Shown piece after piece: positions 35,467 to 44,068 of a DNA stretch of 64,000 nt (positions within the stretch are counted from its first letter, which is position 1; every line of letters starts with the position of its first letter). A program made the translations under genes and the position numbers. This stretch comes from Treponema sp. (GTDB lineage Bacteria; Spirochaetota; Spirochaetia; Treponematales; Treponemataceae), in assembly GCA_024402665.1 (NCBI GenBank), contig JAKSTI010000008.1, forward strand, positions 1 through 64,000, read 5' to 3'. The notes beneath the pieces were generated by a model that saw only the letters and a program-made list of their open reading frames with translations, was not told the DNA's origin and ran no database searches.

Positions 35467-36840
35467 TTAATCTTTTTCCACAGCAAGATGCTCTTTTTCT
35501 AACCTGTTCATTTTTCTAAAGAACCAGATTGCATAAGGAATTGCAGTGAGTACACTAAAAAAATCTGCCACTGCCTGACTAATTTCTACTCCTGTAAGAC
35601 CAAAGATTGCTGGCAAAATCAGGATTGCAGGAATAAAATAAACGCCCTGTCTGTTGCAGCTAAGGAAGGTTGCAGATTTAATCTGTCCGCAAGACTGCAT
35701 AAGCATATTCGTACCAACAATAATAGCATGCAGTGGAAGAACACAAACCTGGCATCTTAATGCAACAGTTCCAATTGCTATAGCAGTTTCGTCATCAATA
35801 AATCTTGAAAGAATTGTTCTTGCAAAAATAGTGCAGACAATTGAAAACAACGCCATAATTCCAAAACCATTCAAAACAAGAAATCTATAGGCGGCTTTTA
35901 CACGATCATATCTTTTTGCACCAAAATTGTAGCCTGAAACAGGATTAAATCCCTGCCCAATACCAATCATAATTGAAGCAATGAACATTACAATCTTTGT
36001 ACATATAGACATAGCTGCAACTGCTGAATCACCATAACCACCGGCTGTTCTATTTAAAAGAATAGTTGCAATGCTTGCCAAACCCTGACGTGCAAGAGAA
36101 GGCATTCCTGTTCCAATAATCTGAAGAAGAACAAAAATACCGCCCATATATTTAAGGTTCATTTTACAGATTGCCTTTCCACGGATAAACCAGCTTAACA
36201 AAATACTAAAGCTAATCAACTGGCTTATAAGAGTTGCAATTGCCGCTCCTTTAATTCCAAAACCAAATATGTTTATAAAAAGGAAATCAAGGAAAATATT
36301 AATCACACCACCACTTGTAAGTGCAATCATAGAAAAGAATGCTTTTCCTTCTGAACGAAGAACGTTGTTTAATACAAAAGAGGCACACATAATCGGTGCA
36401 CCCCAGAAAATATATCTGGCATAATCATTTGCGTAAGGAAGAACTCCTTCAGAAGCTCCCACAAGACGCATAAATGGAGATGAAAATACAAGTCCAAGAA
36501 CAGTTAATATTAAACCAAAACAAATTGCAGAAAAAAATGCAGTAGAAGATATTCTAACAGCTTCATCGTTCTTTTTTTCACCTAAACGTCTGCTTATTAA
36601 ACTGCCGCTTCCCATACCAAGTGTAAATCCGCAAGCCTGAATTATGGACATAATTGGAAAAACAATTCCAACAGCTGCACTTGCCTGAGTACTGATATGT
36701 GATACAAAGAATGTATCTGCCATATTGTAGATAGAAGTTACAAGCATAGAAATTACAGTTGGAACTGCCAGCTTTGTAATTAATATTGAAACCGGCGTAT
36801 TTACCATTTTATTATACTGTTCGTCTGCGTTTTTGTTCAT
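35467..36840 (-). CDS. MATE-family multidrug/cation exporter
   Basis: 457 residues with twelve predicted helices and the internal two-half repeat of MATE proteins. Marks include LAVPTVISMLVTSIYNMADTFFVS, GSGSLISRRLGEK and GIGQGFNPVSGYNFGAKRYDR. It should export organic cations or drugs by H+ or Na+ exchange. No Shine-Dalgarno sequence precedes the ATG; TATAAT at 36853-36848 puts +1 one base before it. It is divergent from the short hypothetical gene at 36934. No regulator gene is adjacent. Confidence 0.9.
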   Translation of the reverse strand: MNKNADEQYNKMVNTPVSILITKLAVPTVISMLVTSIYNMADTFFVSHISTQASAAVGIVFPIMSIIQACGFTLGMGSGSLISRRLGEKKNDEAVRISSTAFFSAICFGLILTVLGLVFSSPFMRLVGASEGVLPYANDYARYIFWGAPIMCASFVLNNVLRSEGKAFFSMIALTSGGVINIFLDFLFINIFGFGIKGAAIATLISQLISFSILLSWFIRGKAICKMNLKYMGGIFVLLQIIGTGMPSLARQGLASIATILLNRTAGGYGDSAVAAMSICTKIVMFIASIMIGIGQGFNPVSGYNFGAKRYDRVKAAYRFLVLNGFGIMALFSIVCTIFARTILSRFIDDETAIAIGTVALRCQVCVLPLHAIIVGTNMLMQSCGQIKSATFLSCNRQGVYFIPAILILPAIFGLTGVEISQAVADFFSVLTAIPYAIWFFRKMNRLEKEHLAVEKD

Positions 36841-36847
36841 AGAAGGG

Positions 36848-36927
36848 ATTATACGTTAACCCCGTCTTTTTTCCTATCAGTAAAAAACACTACAGTACTT
36901 GAAAAAAGGGCGATTTCTCAATAATAT
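36848..36927. promoter_or_regulatory. Divergent leaderless-type promoters
   Basis: Plus: TTGAAA (36899-36904), 17 bp, TAATAT (36922-36927), +1 predicted at 36934, the A of the ATG. Minus: TATAAT (36853-36848), +1 predicted at 36841, one base before the MATE ATG; its -35 is weak. Confidence 0.55.
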
Positions 36928-36933
36928 TTCAAT

Positions 36934-37461
36934 ATGTCAAATAAAGATGAGTTTATTTCTGAATTCTTAGATTCAGATACAATCGATGCACTTAAGAAAC
37001 TGCTTGAATCTAATACAAGTTATGAAGAATCTGTTGATAAAATCGCCCTTGCTTTTGGCGCAAAAAAAGATTTTTCAAAAATGGATAACGATTCTGTAAA
37101 CAAACTTGTTGTAAGTTTCAAAAACAATCTTACACTTCTTATCCAGAAAACCTGGGTAGAAAAATCAGATATTGCTTTGAAAGACCAGCTTTTATATAAA
37201 TTGGGTCAGTTACTTTCAAATAATGATTCAAAATGGGCAGATAATTACAATTTGTTCAGAGAAATCATTGATCAGGCAGTATATTTAATGTTTGGGCAGA
37301 GTACAAATTCCCCCGATTTTGCCGAATACTCAATTCGCATTGATCCTGAGTTTGGTATCTTCTGGTGGTATATTTCTAGTCTTCCACAAAAAACAGATTG
37401 GTCAGAAGAAAAACTTAAATTAGCAATGATGCTTGGAATGTTCTTCCTGGCAAATTACTAA
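36934..37461 (+). CDS. Conserved-looking cytoplasmic protein of unknown function
   Basis: 175 residues, soluble, acidic and mostly helical; no signal, TM segment or known motif. Trp/Phe-rich segments (FGIFWWYISSLPQKTDW; KLAMMLGMFFLANY) suggest a packed C-terminal helical core. I do not recognise the family. It is a real gene by its codon use, a good promoter with predicted +1 at the ATG, and a terminator right after its stop. proA follows 49 bp later behind that terminator. Confidence 0.6.
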   Translation: MSNKDEFISEFLDSDTIDALKKLLESNTSYEESVDKIALAFGAKKDFSKMDNDSVNKLVVSFKNNLTLLIQKTWVEKSDIALKDQLLYKLGQLLSNNDSKWADNYNLFREIIDQAVYLMFGQSTNSPDFAEYSIRIDPEFGIFWWYISSLPQKTDWSEEKLKLAMMLGMFFLANY

Positions 37462-37466
37462 ATTGC

Positions 37467-37497
37467 AAACCGGGACATTTAGTTCCGGTTTTTTTTT
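37467..37497 (+). terminator. Terminator-like hairpin abutting the proA ribosome binding site
   Basis: AACCGGGAC (37468-37476), a 5-base loop, GTTCCGGTT (37482-37490) with one G-U pair, then seven T to 37497. GGAG of proA begins at the very next base (37498), so it could also act as an attenuator. Confidence 0.8.
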
Positions 37498-37510
37498 GGA
37501 GAAAATTTAT

Positions 37511-38788
37511 ATGAACTTAGATGAAATTACAAAATCCCTTCGCATTGGCAGTGAAAAACTTGCTTTACAAAATGCCGCTCAGAAAAATCTTGCTTTGGAA
37601 GAAGTTGCAAAAGCTCTCGATAAAAACCGCAGTTCTATTATTGCAGCAAACAAAATTGATATAGATGCAGCCCGCGCAAATGGAGTTTCAGATTCTATTA
37701 TTGACCGCCTGACTCTTAATGATTCAAGAATCAATGGAATTATTGAAGGATTACGCAGCGTTATTTCCCAGACAGATCCTATTGGAGAAGAACTTGGTGG
37801 CTGGAAAACTCCAAATGGTCTTACAATTCGTCAGGTTAGAGTTCCTCTTGGTGTTGTAGCAATTATTTATGAAAACCGCCCAAACGTTACTGTAGATGCA
37901 TTTTGTCTTGCTTATAAAAGCGGCAATGCAATTTTACTCCGAGGCTCATCTTCTTCTTACAAGTCAAATGTAGAAATTGTTCGTGTTATAAAAGACGCAC
38001 TTGCAAAATGTGCCAATGGTCCTGCAGCTGGTGTTCCACAAGCAATTGAACTTGTTGAAGTAAAAGACCATGATCATAGTGATGTAGACCAGATTTTAAA
38101 TGCAGTTGGCAAAATTGATGTTTGTCTTCCACGTGGCGGAAAAAAACTTATCCAAAATGTAGTTATGAACGCTAAAGTACCAGTTATTGAAACAGGAAGT
38201 GGTGTATGCCATCTTTATATAGACGATGAAGGTGATTTAGAAAAGGCCTGCATAATCGCAGAAAATGCTAAAATCCAGCGTCCTAGTGTTTGTAATGCAA
38301 TTGAATGTATGGTTGTACACTCTGCTGTTGCTGAAAAATTCCTTCCTATGGTTGAAGAAAAATTTGCAGGCCGTGTAAAACTTCATGCTGATGAAAGAAC
38401 TTATAAAATTCTTAAATCTTCCCACACTGTTGCTGATGTTGTTAAAGCAACTGATGAAGATTTTGGAAACGAATATCTTGATTATGAATGCTGTATAAAA
38501 ATTGTAGATTCAATTGATGAAGCAATTACTTATATTAATTCTCATAACACAAAACACAGTGAAAGTATTATTACAGAGAGCCGCTCTAAAGCAAGACTTT
38601 TCCAGGCCAAAATTGATGCTTCCTGCGTTTATGTAAATGCCAGCACTCGCTTTACAGATGGCGGCGAATTTGGTTTTGGAGCAGAACTTGGAATCAGTAC
38701 CCAAAAACTTCATGCCCGGGGTCCAATGGGAATAAAAGCACTTACTACAACCAAATACTTAATCGACGGCGACGGCCAGATTAGATAA
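37511..38788 (+). CDS. proA: Gamma-glutamyl phosphate reductase
   Basis: 425 residues from the ATG at 37511, chosen because GGAG lies nine bases upstream and the family begins here; the open frame extends 78 bp upstream into the previous gene. It reduces glutamyl-5-phosphate to the semialdehyde with NADPH. Marks: VPLGVVAIIYENRPNVTVDA, LLRGSSSSYKSN and, near the C-terminus, VNASTRFTDGGEFGFGAELGIS. The catalytic Cys lies in RPSVCNAIE. proB, its usual operon partner, lies 1.6 kb away behind an unrelated symporter gene on the opposite strand. Confidence 0.95.
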   Translation: MNLDEITKSLRIGSEKLALQNAAQKNLALEEVAKALDKNRSSIIAANKIDIDAARANGVSDSIIDRLTLNDSRINGIIEGLRSVISQTDPIGEELGGWKTPNGLTIRQVRVPLGVVAIIYENRPNVTVDAFCLAYKSGNAILLRGSSSSYKSNVEIVRVIKDALAKCANGPAAGVPQAIELVEVKDHDHSDVDQILNAVGKIDVCLPRGGKKLIQNVVMNAKVPVIETGSGVCHLYIDDEGDLEKACIIAENAKIQRPSVCNAIECMVVHSAVAEKFLPMVEEKFAGRVKLHADERTYKILKSSHTVADVVKATDEDFGNEYLDYECCIKIVDSIDEAITYINSHNTKHSESIITESRSKARLFQAKIDASCVYVNASTRFTDGGEFGFGAELGISTQKLHARGPMGIKALTTTKYLIDGDGQIR

Positions 38789-38793
38789 TAAAT

Positions 38794-38836
38794 AAGGGCT
38801 GACCAATAACTTATACATGTTATTAATCAGCCCTTT
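38794..38836. terminator. Bidirectional rho-independent terminator
   Basis: AAGGGCTGA with AATAAC on the left pairs with GTTATT and TCAGCCCTT on the right, followed by TTTTC. It ends proA (plus) and the convergent symporter gene (minus). Confidence 0.8.
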
Positions 38837-38872
38837 TCTTTTGCCTAATGCAAATCTAAATCAAATATTCTA

Positions 38873-40267
38873 TTATCCAAAAATTCCGAATGAACCAAGA
38901 AGAATAATTAAAAGAAGAACTGGTGCTACAAACTTAATCATAACAACATAAAGTGTTTTTCTTCCAAATTTTTCTCCGTTCAAAGTAACTTCATCAATAA
39001 TTGTTTTTGGTTTAACAACCCAGCCAACAAGAATACAAGTAAGAATTGCAACAATTGGCATAAGAAGATTGTTAGAAGCATAATCAAGAAGATCAAGAAT
39101 CTGACCTTTAACAACAGTTGCAAATGAAGCTTCAAAGTACAACTTGTTGTATCCAAGACAAACAATTACAGAAACCAGGAATCCAACTCCAGCCATAACT
39201 AAAGTTGACTTCTGGCGGCTCCAGTGAAGTCTATCCATCATACTAGAAACAATAGCTTCAAGAATTGAAACAGCAGAAGTTAAAGCTGCAAAAAGAACCA
39301 TTACAAAGAATAAAAGAGCAAACATTTCACCAAAGGCACCCATAGAAGAGAAAACTTTTGGCAATGTTACGAAGATTAATCCTGGTCCTGCTGAATCTAA
39401 TCCTTCCTGACCTGCAAATACATAAACTGCAGGAATAATCATCATACCTGCAATAATAGCAATTCCAGAGTCAAAAATTTCAATCTGATTAATTGATTTT
39501 CCAAGGTTTACATCTTTTTTCATGTAAGAACCATAAGCAACCATAATACCCATAGCAATAGACAATGAGTAGAAAAGCTGTCCCATAGCATCAAGACAAA
39601 TACGAAGGAATCGTCCAAAAGTTAGGCCTTCAAAATTTGGAATAAAGTAAATTCCCAATCCCTGAATACCAGTTCTTGTTACCCCGCTTTCGTCTGTAAA
39701 TTTAAGGAACATTGAATAAACTGCAATAAAAATTACAAGTACAGCAAGAATTGGCATAAGAATGCGGGAATATTTTTCAATTCCGTTTTCTACACCTTTA
39801 TAAACAATAACAAAACACAATGCAGCAAATAAGAATGTGTACAAAATTGGCTGCCACTGATGTGTAATGAATCCTGTAAAGAATCCGTCTACAACAGCTG
39901 CCTGTCCCTGGAATGCCAGATAAGTACTCATATATTTAATTACCCAGCCACCAATTACACAATAATAAGGGTAAATAATGAATGGTACTACATAAGCAAA
40001 AATACCAATAAATCCCCAGCCTTTATGAATATGTTTGTAGGCTGTTAAAGGACTTTCCTGTGTTTTTCTACCAATTGCAACTTCAGTAGTAAGAAGTGCA
40101 AATCCGAATGTTAATGCAAGAACAACGTAGATTAATAAAAATAATCCACCACCATTTTTTGCTGCAAGGTTAGGGAAACGCCAGATATTACCTAAACCTA
40201 CCGCACTTCCAGCTGCCGCAAGAACAAATCCAAGGGAACTGGTAAAAGTGTTTCTACTTTTTTCCAT
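38873..40267 (-). CDS. Neurotransmitter:sodium symporter-family transporter
   Basis: 464 residues from the ATG at 40267, where family alignments normally begin (MEKSRNTFTSSLGFVLAAAG). A GTG at 40291 would add eight residues. Oddly, a perfect AGGAGGAG lies at 40313-40320, too far from both. Marks: GSAVGLGNIWRFPNLAAKNGGG (TM1 Na+ site) and FSLSIAMGIM-type TM6 (here YSLSIAMGIMVAYGSY). Eleven or twelve helices; LeuT-like import of an amino acid with Na+. Substrate not predictable. Confidence 0.9.
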   Translation of the reverse strand: MEKSRNTFTSSLGFVLAAAGSAVGLGNIWRFPNLAAKNGGGLFLLIYVVLALTFGFALLTTEVAIGRKTQESPLTAYKHIHKGWGFIGIFAYVVPFIIYPYYCVIGGWVIKYMSTYLAFQGQAAVVDGFFTGFITHQWQPILYTFLFAALCFVIVYKGVENGIEKYSRILMPILAVLVIFIAVYSMFLKFTDESGVTRTGIQGLGIYFIPNFEGLTFGRFLRICLDAMGQLFYSLSIAMGIMVAYGSYMKKDVNLGKSINQIEIFDSGIAIIAGMMIIPAVYVFAGQEGLDSAGPGLIFVTLPKVFSSMGAFGEMFALLFFVMVLFAALTSAVSILEAIVSSMMDRLHWSRQKSTLVMAGVGFLVSVIVCLGYNKLYFEASFATVVKGQILDLLDYASNNLLMPIVAILTCILVGWVVKPKTIIDEVTLNGEKFGRKTLYVVMIKFVAPVLLLIILLGSFGIFG

Positions 40268-40389
40268 GAGTTTCTTTGTTGTTAACCACACCAGAAATAA
40301 GCTGCAGTTACAACTCCTCCTTCTATAATTTATTTGATTTTATCATATTTCAGTTCATTATTTAAAGTATTATCCCATTTTCCCTTCAA

Positions 40390-40418
40390 TTTACAAAAAA
40401 CCGTTTTATTTGTATATT
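40390..40418 (+). promoter_or_regulatory. Promoter of proB, leaderless geometry
   Basis: TTTACA (40390-40395), exactly 17 bp, TATATT (40413-40418); seven bases on is 40425, the A of the proB ATG. No Shine-Dalgarno sequence is present. Confidence 0.65.
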
Positions 40419-40424
40419 TGATTT

Positions 40425-41225
40425 ATGGATTCAGAAATTTCAGAACAAATTAAAAAAGCTAGAAAAATTGTAATTAAAATTGGTAGTAATACATTAGCAA
40501 AGGAAGATGGTACACAGAACACAGATTTTATGGCAAATTTTGCAGTTCAGTGTGCTGAATTAATAAATCAGGGCAAGCAGATTATTCTTGTTTCTTCTGG
40601 TGCCCAGGTAGCAGGTGTTTCAACAGTAAACGGCTGGGCTCGCAAAAAAGATGTTCACTACAGACAGGCCCTCTGTTCAATTGGTCAGGTAGAATTAATG
40701 CATCAGTGGCGTAAAGCATTCCAGGCTCAGAACCTCCATATTGGACAGCTTCTTCTTACAAAAGACGATTTCGAAAACGAACACAGATCGTTAAATATCA
40801 GAAATACATTATTCACTTTAGTTGATGAAGGCGTTATTCCAATCATCAATGAAAACGACTCTGTTTCTTTTGATGAAATTAAGATTGGTGATAATGATAA
40901 TCTTTCTGCATTAACTTCAATCCTTTGGAGTGCCGATCTTCTTATTCTTTTCAGCGATATTGATGGAATTTATTCAGATAATCCAAAAACAAATCCTAAT
41001 GCTGAATTCATTAACTATGTTGATGACATTCCTGCACTAAGAAAAAAGATTACTATTGGCGATACAAACAGTTTTGGTACAGGCGGAATTGAAACAAAAA
41101 TCCAGGCCGCAGAAAAAACAACAGTTTATGGAATTGATATGCTGCTTGCAAATGGTGGAAAGCCAGATGTACTGAAAAAACTCTTTGACGGTACTGAAAC
41201 AGGAACATTATTTTCAGCAAATTAA
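40425..41225 (+). CDS. proB: Glutamate 5-kinase without PUA domain
   Basis: 266 residues, the amino-acid kinase domain only; the E. coli form has an additional C-terminal PUA domain and about 100 more residues. Marks: KIVIKIGSNTLA at the N-terminus, LVSSGAQVAG, INENDSVSFDEIKIGDNDNLSA, and GTGGIETKIQAAEKT. It makes glutamyl-5-phosphate, the first proline-synthesis step; feedback inhibition by proline acts through the kinase domain. There is no ribosome binding site. It converges on the DUF763 gene with one base between the stops. Confidence 0.94.
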   Translation: MDSEISEQIKKARKIVIKIGSNTLAKEDGTQNTDFMANFAVQCAELINQGKQIILVSSGAQVAGVSTVNGWARKKDVHYRQALCSIGQVELMHQWRKAFQAQNLHIGQLLLTKDDFENEHRSLNIRNTLFTLVDEGVIPIINENDSVSFDEIKIGDNDNLSALTSILWSADLLILFSDIDGIYSDNPKTNPNAEFINYVDDIPALRKKITIGDTNSFGTGGIETKIQAAEKTTVYGIDMLLANGGKPDVLKKLFDGTETGTLFSAN

Positions 41226-41226
41226 A

Positions 41227-42561
41227 TCAATTGATTTTTGGATGACATGGACCTTCCATTCTTCCTTCCCATTGCGCTGAATGTTCCTTTTCATATCTGA
41301 TTGCCGCATCAAAATCTACTTCCGGAGCACAGTTTCTTTCAAAATTTTCTGCTGTTTCGTGTAAACGTCTGATACACTCAGACTTATCTTTATAACCCAA
41401 TTTTGATTTTTCAATACTGTCTCTTAAAACCCTGATTGATTCATCATAAACTTTTAATGGTACCGGGAACGGATGACCGTCTTTTCCTCCATGTGCAAAA
41501 GAAAAGCGTGCAGGATCTGTAAAACGGGAAGGGGTACCATAAATTACTTCACTAACAAGTGTCAGGGACTGTAATGTTCTTGGACCAAGCCCTTTTGTTA
41601 ATAATAAACTTTCAAAATCTTCAGGCTGACTTTCATAAGCAGTTGCAAGAACTCCACCAAGTCTTTTTAAATCAACGTCTTCTGCCAAAACTTCATGATG
41701 AACCGGCATAATTATTGAACGTTCTGTTCTTTCAATCTGAACTTTTTCTGGTCTTTCCTGAGGAACTAATTCTGGGAATAATTCACTTTGCAAAACTCTG
41801 CTTTTAGGAACAGAATCAACTTTTCCACCATTAAGTAAAATAATTTCAGAGGCTGGTTTTCCAATCTGAACTATTTCATCAAGAATTCTGTCTGGCCGCT
41901 CACAAGACATATCTAAAATAGATTTTCTTGTTTCTTTTGCATTTGTATCAGTAAGATTTAAAATCTGACCTCTGTTTACTCCAACAACCCCAGAATGAGG
42001 TTCTTCTATAAAGGAACGTAAATCTGATGAACACCAGTGATATCTTCTTGCTGTTTTTGTTTCAGTATTCATTCCCTGCTGAACAACAGCCCATTTTCCC
42101 GAACGTGTTACAATAAAATTATGCTGATACAGCTGAAATCCGTCCTGTAGCGCGTTGTTATCAACCTTGGCAACTAATTTGCTGTTTCTCACTAAATCGT
42201 CGCCCTGGAGGCCCTCTTTTGACGCTATAGACAGCAATTCATCAGGAGTCATACGTGAATATTTTCCACGTCCCCCGCAAACATAAATACCTAATTCTTT
42301 TGCTCTGGAATTCAAGCCCCTTTTCAAGGCATACATAACACTGGTTGTAATACCGGAAGAGTGCCAGTCCATACCAAGAACAGCACCTAAAGACTGGAAC
42401 CAAAGAGGATCACTTAAACGAACTAAAACCTCATCTGGTCCAAAATTTTCAACTAATGACTCTACAATAAGAGAGCCCAGAACCATCATTCTGTCCGCCA
42501 GCCATTTTGGAACAATTCCTGTATGAAGCGGTAAGTCTGCGTGTCCTGAGCTCTTTATCAT
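41227..42561 (-). CDS. DUF763-family protein
   Basis: 444 residues. The N-terminus SGHADLPLHTGIVPKWLADRM and the VCGGRGKYSRMTPDEL and HHWCSSD-like blocks (here RRYHWCSSDLRSF) match the DUF763 family, which is common in archaea and thermophiles. KGLGPRTLQSLTLVSEVIYG (about 340) looks like a helix-hairpin-helix DNA-binding segment, suggesting a nucleic-acid role. It is the last gene of the long minus-strand run from dnaA; five bases separate it from the gene upstream. No clear ribosome binding site. Biochemical activity unknown. Confidence 0.8.
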   Translation of the reverse strand: MIKSSGHADLPLHTGIVPKWLADRMMVLGSLIVESLVENFGPDEVLVRLSDPLWFQSLGAVLGMDWHSSGITTSVMYALKRGLNSRAKELGIYVCGGRGKYSRMTPDELLSIASKEGLQGDDLVRNSKLVAKVDNNALQDGFQLYQHNFIVTRSGKWAVVQQGMNTETKTARRYHWCSSDLRSFIEEPHSGVVGVNRGQILNLTDTNAKETRKSILDMSCERPDRILDEIVQIGKPASEIILLNGGKVDSVPKSRVLQSELFPELVPQERPEKVQIERTERSIIMPVHHEVLAEDVDLKRLGGVLATAYESQPEDFESLLLTKGLGPRTLQSLTLVSEVIYGTPSRFTDPARFSFAHGGKDGHPFPVPLKVYDESIRVLRDSIEKSKLGYKDKSECIRRLHETAENFERNCAPEVDFDAAIRYEKEHSAQWEGRMEGPCHPKIN

Positions 42562-42566
42562 AATTA

Positions 42567-42989
42567 TTAATATTTAATCGAATTTAAATATGCTTCAAGA
42601 TTTTCTTCCTGAACCATAACATAAACATGTTTTCCATCTTCTGTTTTCATTATAACAAGTAAACCGTCAAAGGAAATATATTGCTTTCCGATTGAATCAT
42701 CATAACTGTATTCAGTTATAATCTGGTTTTCCTTGTCATAACTTATTTTTTCATCAACAGTGGTTGAATATTCTTCATCACCACTAGTAATGATAATCGA
42801 TAACAGGTCTTCTGTAAAAACAATTCGCATTGTAATTATTCCAGGATAATAAACACTCTGTTCATTTTCCTTAAGAATAATATAACTTTTACCTATTATT
42901 GAATTTTCTTCTTCTGGAAAAACAGAAAACATTGAAGTAAAACTAAGAATTAAACTCAAAAGTAAAATTTTAATTTTATTCTTTATCAT
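42567..42989 (-). CDS. Small secreted protein of unknown function
   Basis: 140 residues with a signal peptide (about 1-25, ending SMFSVFPEEE). The rest is a single beta-rich domain alternating charged and aromatic residues. No family is recognised. AGGAA precedes the ATG, and it is packed between the DUF763 and peptidyl-prolyl isomerase genes with gaps under 10 bp, so it is probably co-transcribed. Confidence 0.6.
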   Translation of the reverse strand: MIKNKIKILLLSLILSFTSMFSVFPEEENSIIGKSYIILKENEQSVYYPGIITMRIVFTEDLLSIIITSGDEEYSTTVDEKISYDKENQIITEYSYDDSIGKQYISFDGLLVIMKTEDGKHVYVMVQEENLEAYLNSIKY

Positions 42990-42997
42990 TCAATTTC

Positions 42998-44047
42998 CTA
43001 TTTTACAAGTTTTACATCAAAACAGATGTAAGAATTTCCAGGAATTCCAGCCTGTGGAATACCATAAGCACCATAAGCTAACTCTGGAGGGATAACCATT
43101 TTTCTAGTTTCTCCGTAAGCCATATCCTGAACCATTTCATCAAATCCAGGAATCATTTCTCCGGCACCTGTTGTAAAACTTAATGGTTCATGGCCCTGTG
43201 GATGGAAAGCGCGTGATGCATCAAATACCTGTCCGTTTGGCAAATATCCAATGTATTCTACTGTTACATTTACATTTTCACCAGCTTTTTTGCCTTCACC
43301 TTTTTCAAGAACCTTAAAATATGTTCCTGAGCCAGATTTTGTACATCCTTCAACAAGTTTATCAAAAGCTTCTTTTTCTGCCTTTTCTCTCTTTTCTTTT
43401 GCTTCAACTACAAGTCTATCAAAATCAGCCTGTTTAGCAGAGAAAGCTTTAGCTTCTTCACCATTTCTAACAATCTTAATTGATTTGATTACATCATTCT
43501 GTTTTGTCTTATTTACTACAGCCTGACCAGAAACTACTTCACCAAAAATTGTGTGTTTTCCGTTAAGCCATTCAGTTGGTGCAATTGTAATGAAGAACTG
43601 ACTTCCGTTTGTATCAGCACCAGAATTAGCCATTGCAAGTTTACCAGGTTTTGCAAAAGTAAATGGAACTACTTCATCTGGGAATTTATATCCAGGACCA
43701 CCTGTTCCGTTTCCTAATGGATCTCCACCCTGAATCATGAAATCCTGTCCGTCACCATTTGTAACACTGATTACACGGTGAAATTTTAAACCATCATAGA
43801 AAGGTTTACCTTTTGCTGCATCCAAAGTACCTTCTGCCAAACCTACAAAGTTTGTAACTGTTAAAGGTGCTTCCTTATAGAACAACTGAAGTACGATTTC
43901 TCCTCTTTCTGTTGTAAGAATTGCAAAAATACCTTCTTTATCTTTTATAGCTTCCATTGCTTTACTCCTTGGACTACAGCTTACACTTGCTAAAAGTGTT
44001 AAAAGCATTGTTAATCCAATAAAAAATTTCTTATTAATAAATTTCAT
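42998..44047 (-). CDS. Dual peptidyl-prolyl isomerase lipoprotein: cyclophilin fused to FKBP
   Basis: 349 residues. Lipoprotein signal with ASVSC (Cys24). Residues about 40-200 are a cyclophilin domain ([67 protein letters not shown]); a charged helical linker follows, then an FKBP domain at about 235-349 ([47 protein letters not shown]). Both catalytic folds seem complete. It should help fold exported proteins. Two unrelated isomerase families in one chain is rare; similar fusions are known from a few bacteria and protists. Confidence 0.9.
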   Translation of the reverse strand: MKFINKKFFIGLTMLLTLLASVSCSPRSKAMEAIKDKEGIFAILTTERGEIVLQLFYKEAPLTVTNFVGLAEGTLDAAKGKPFYDGLKFHRVISVTNGDGQDFMIQGGDPLGNGTGGPGYKFPDEVVPFTFAKPGKLAMANSGADTNGSQFFITIAPTEWLNGKHTIFGEVVSGQAVVNKTKQNDVIKSIKIVRNGEEAKAFSAKQADFDRLVVEAKEKREKAEKEAFDKLVEGCTKSGSGTYFKVLEKGEGKKAGENVNVTVEYIGYLPNGQVFDASRAFHPQGHEPLSFTTGAGEMIPGFDEMVQDMAYGETRKMVIPPELAYGAYGIPQAGIPGNSYICFDVKLVK

Positions 44048-44068
44048 TAGACCCCTCGCATCTATTTA

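Noticed and set aside
37433..37510. Upstream extension of proA
   Set aside because: It would begin inside the preceding gene and translate through a terminator hairpin; the ATG at 37511 has a proper ribosome site.
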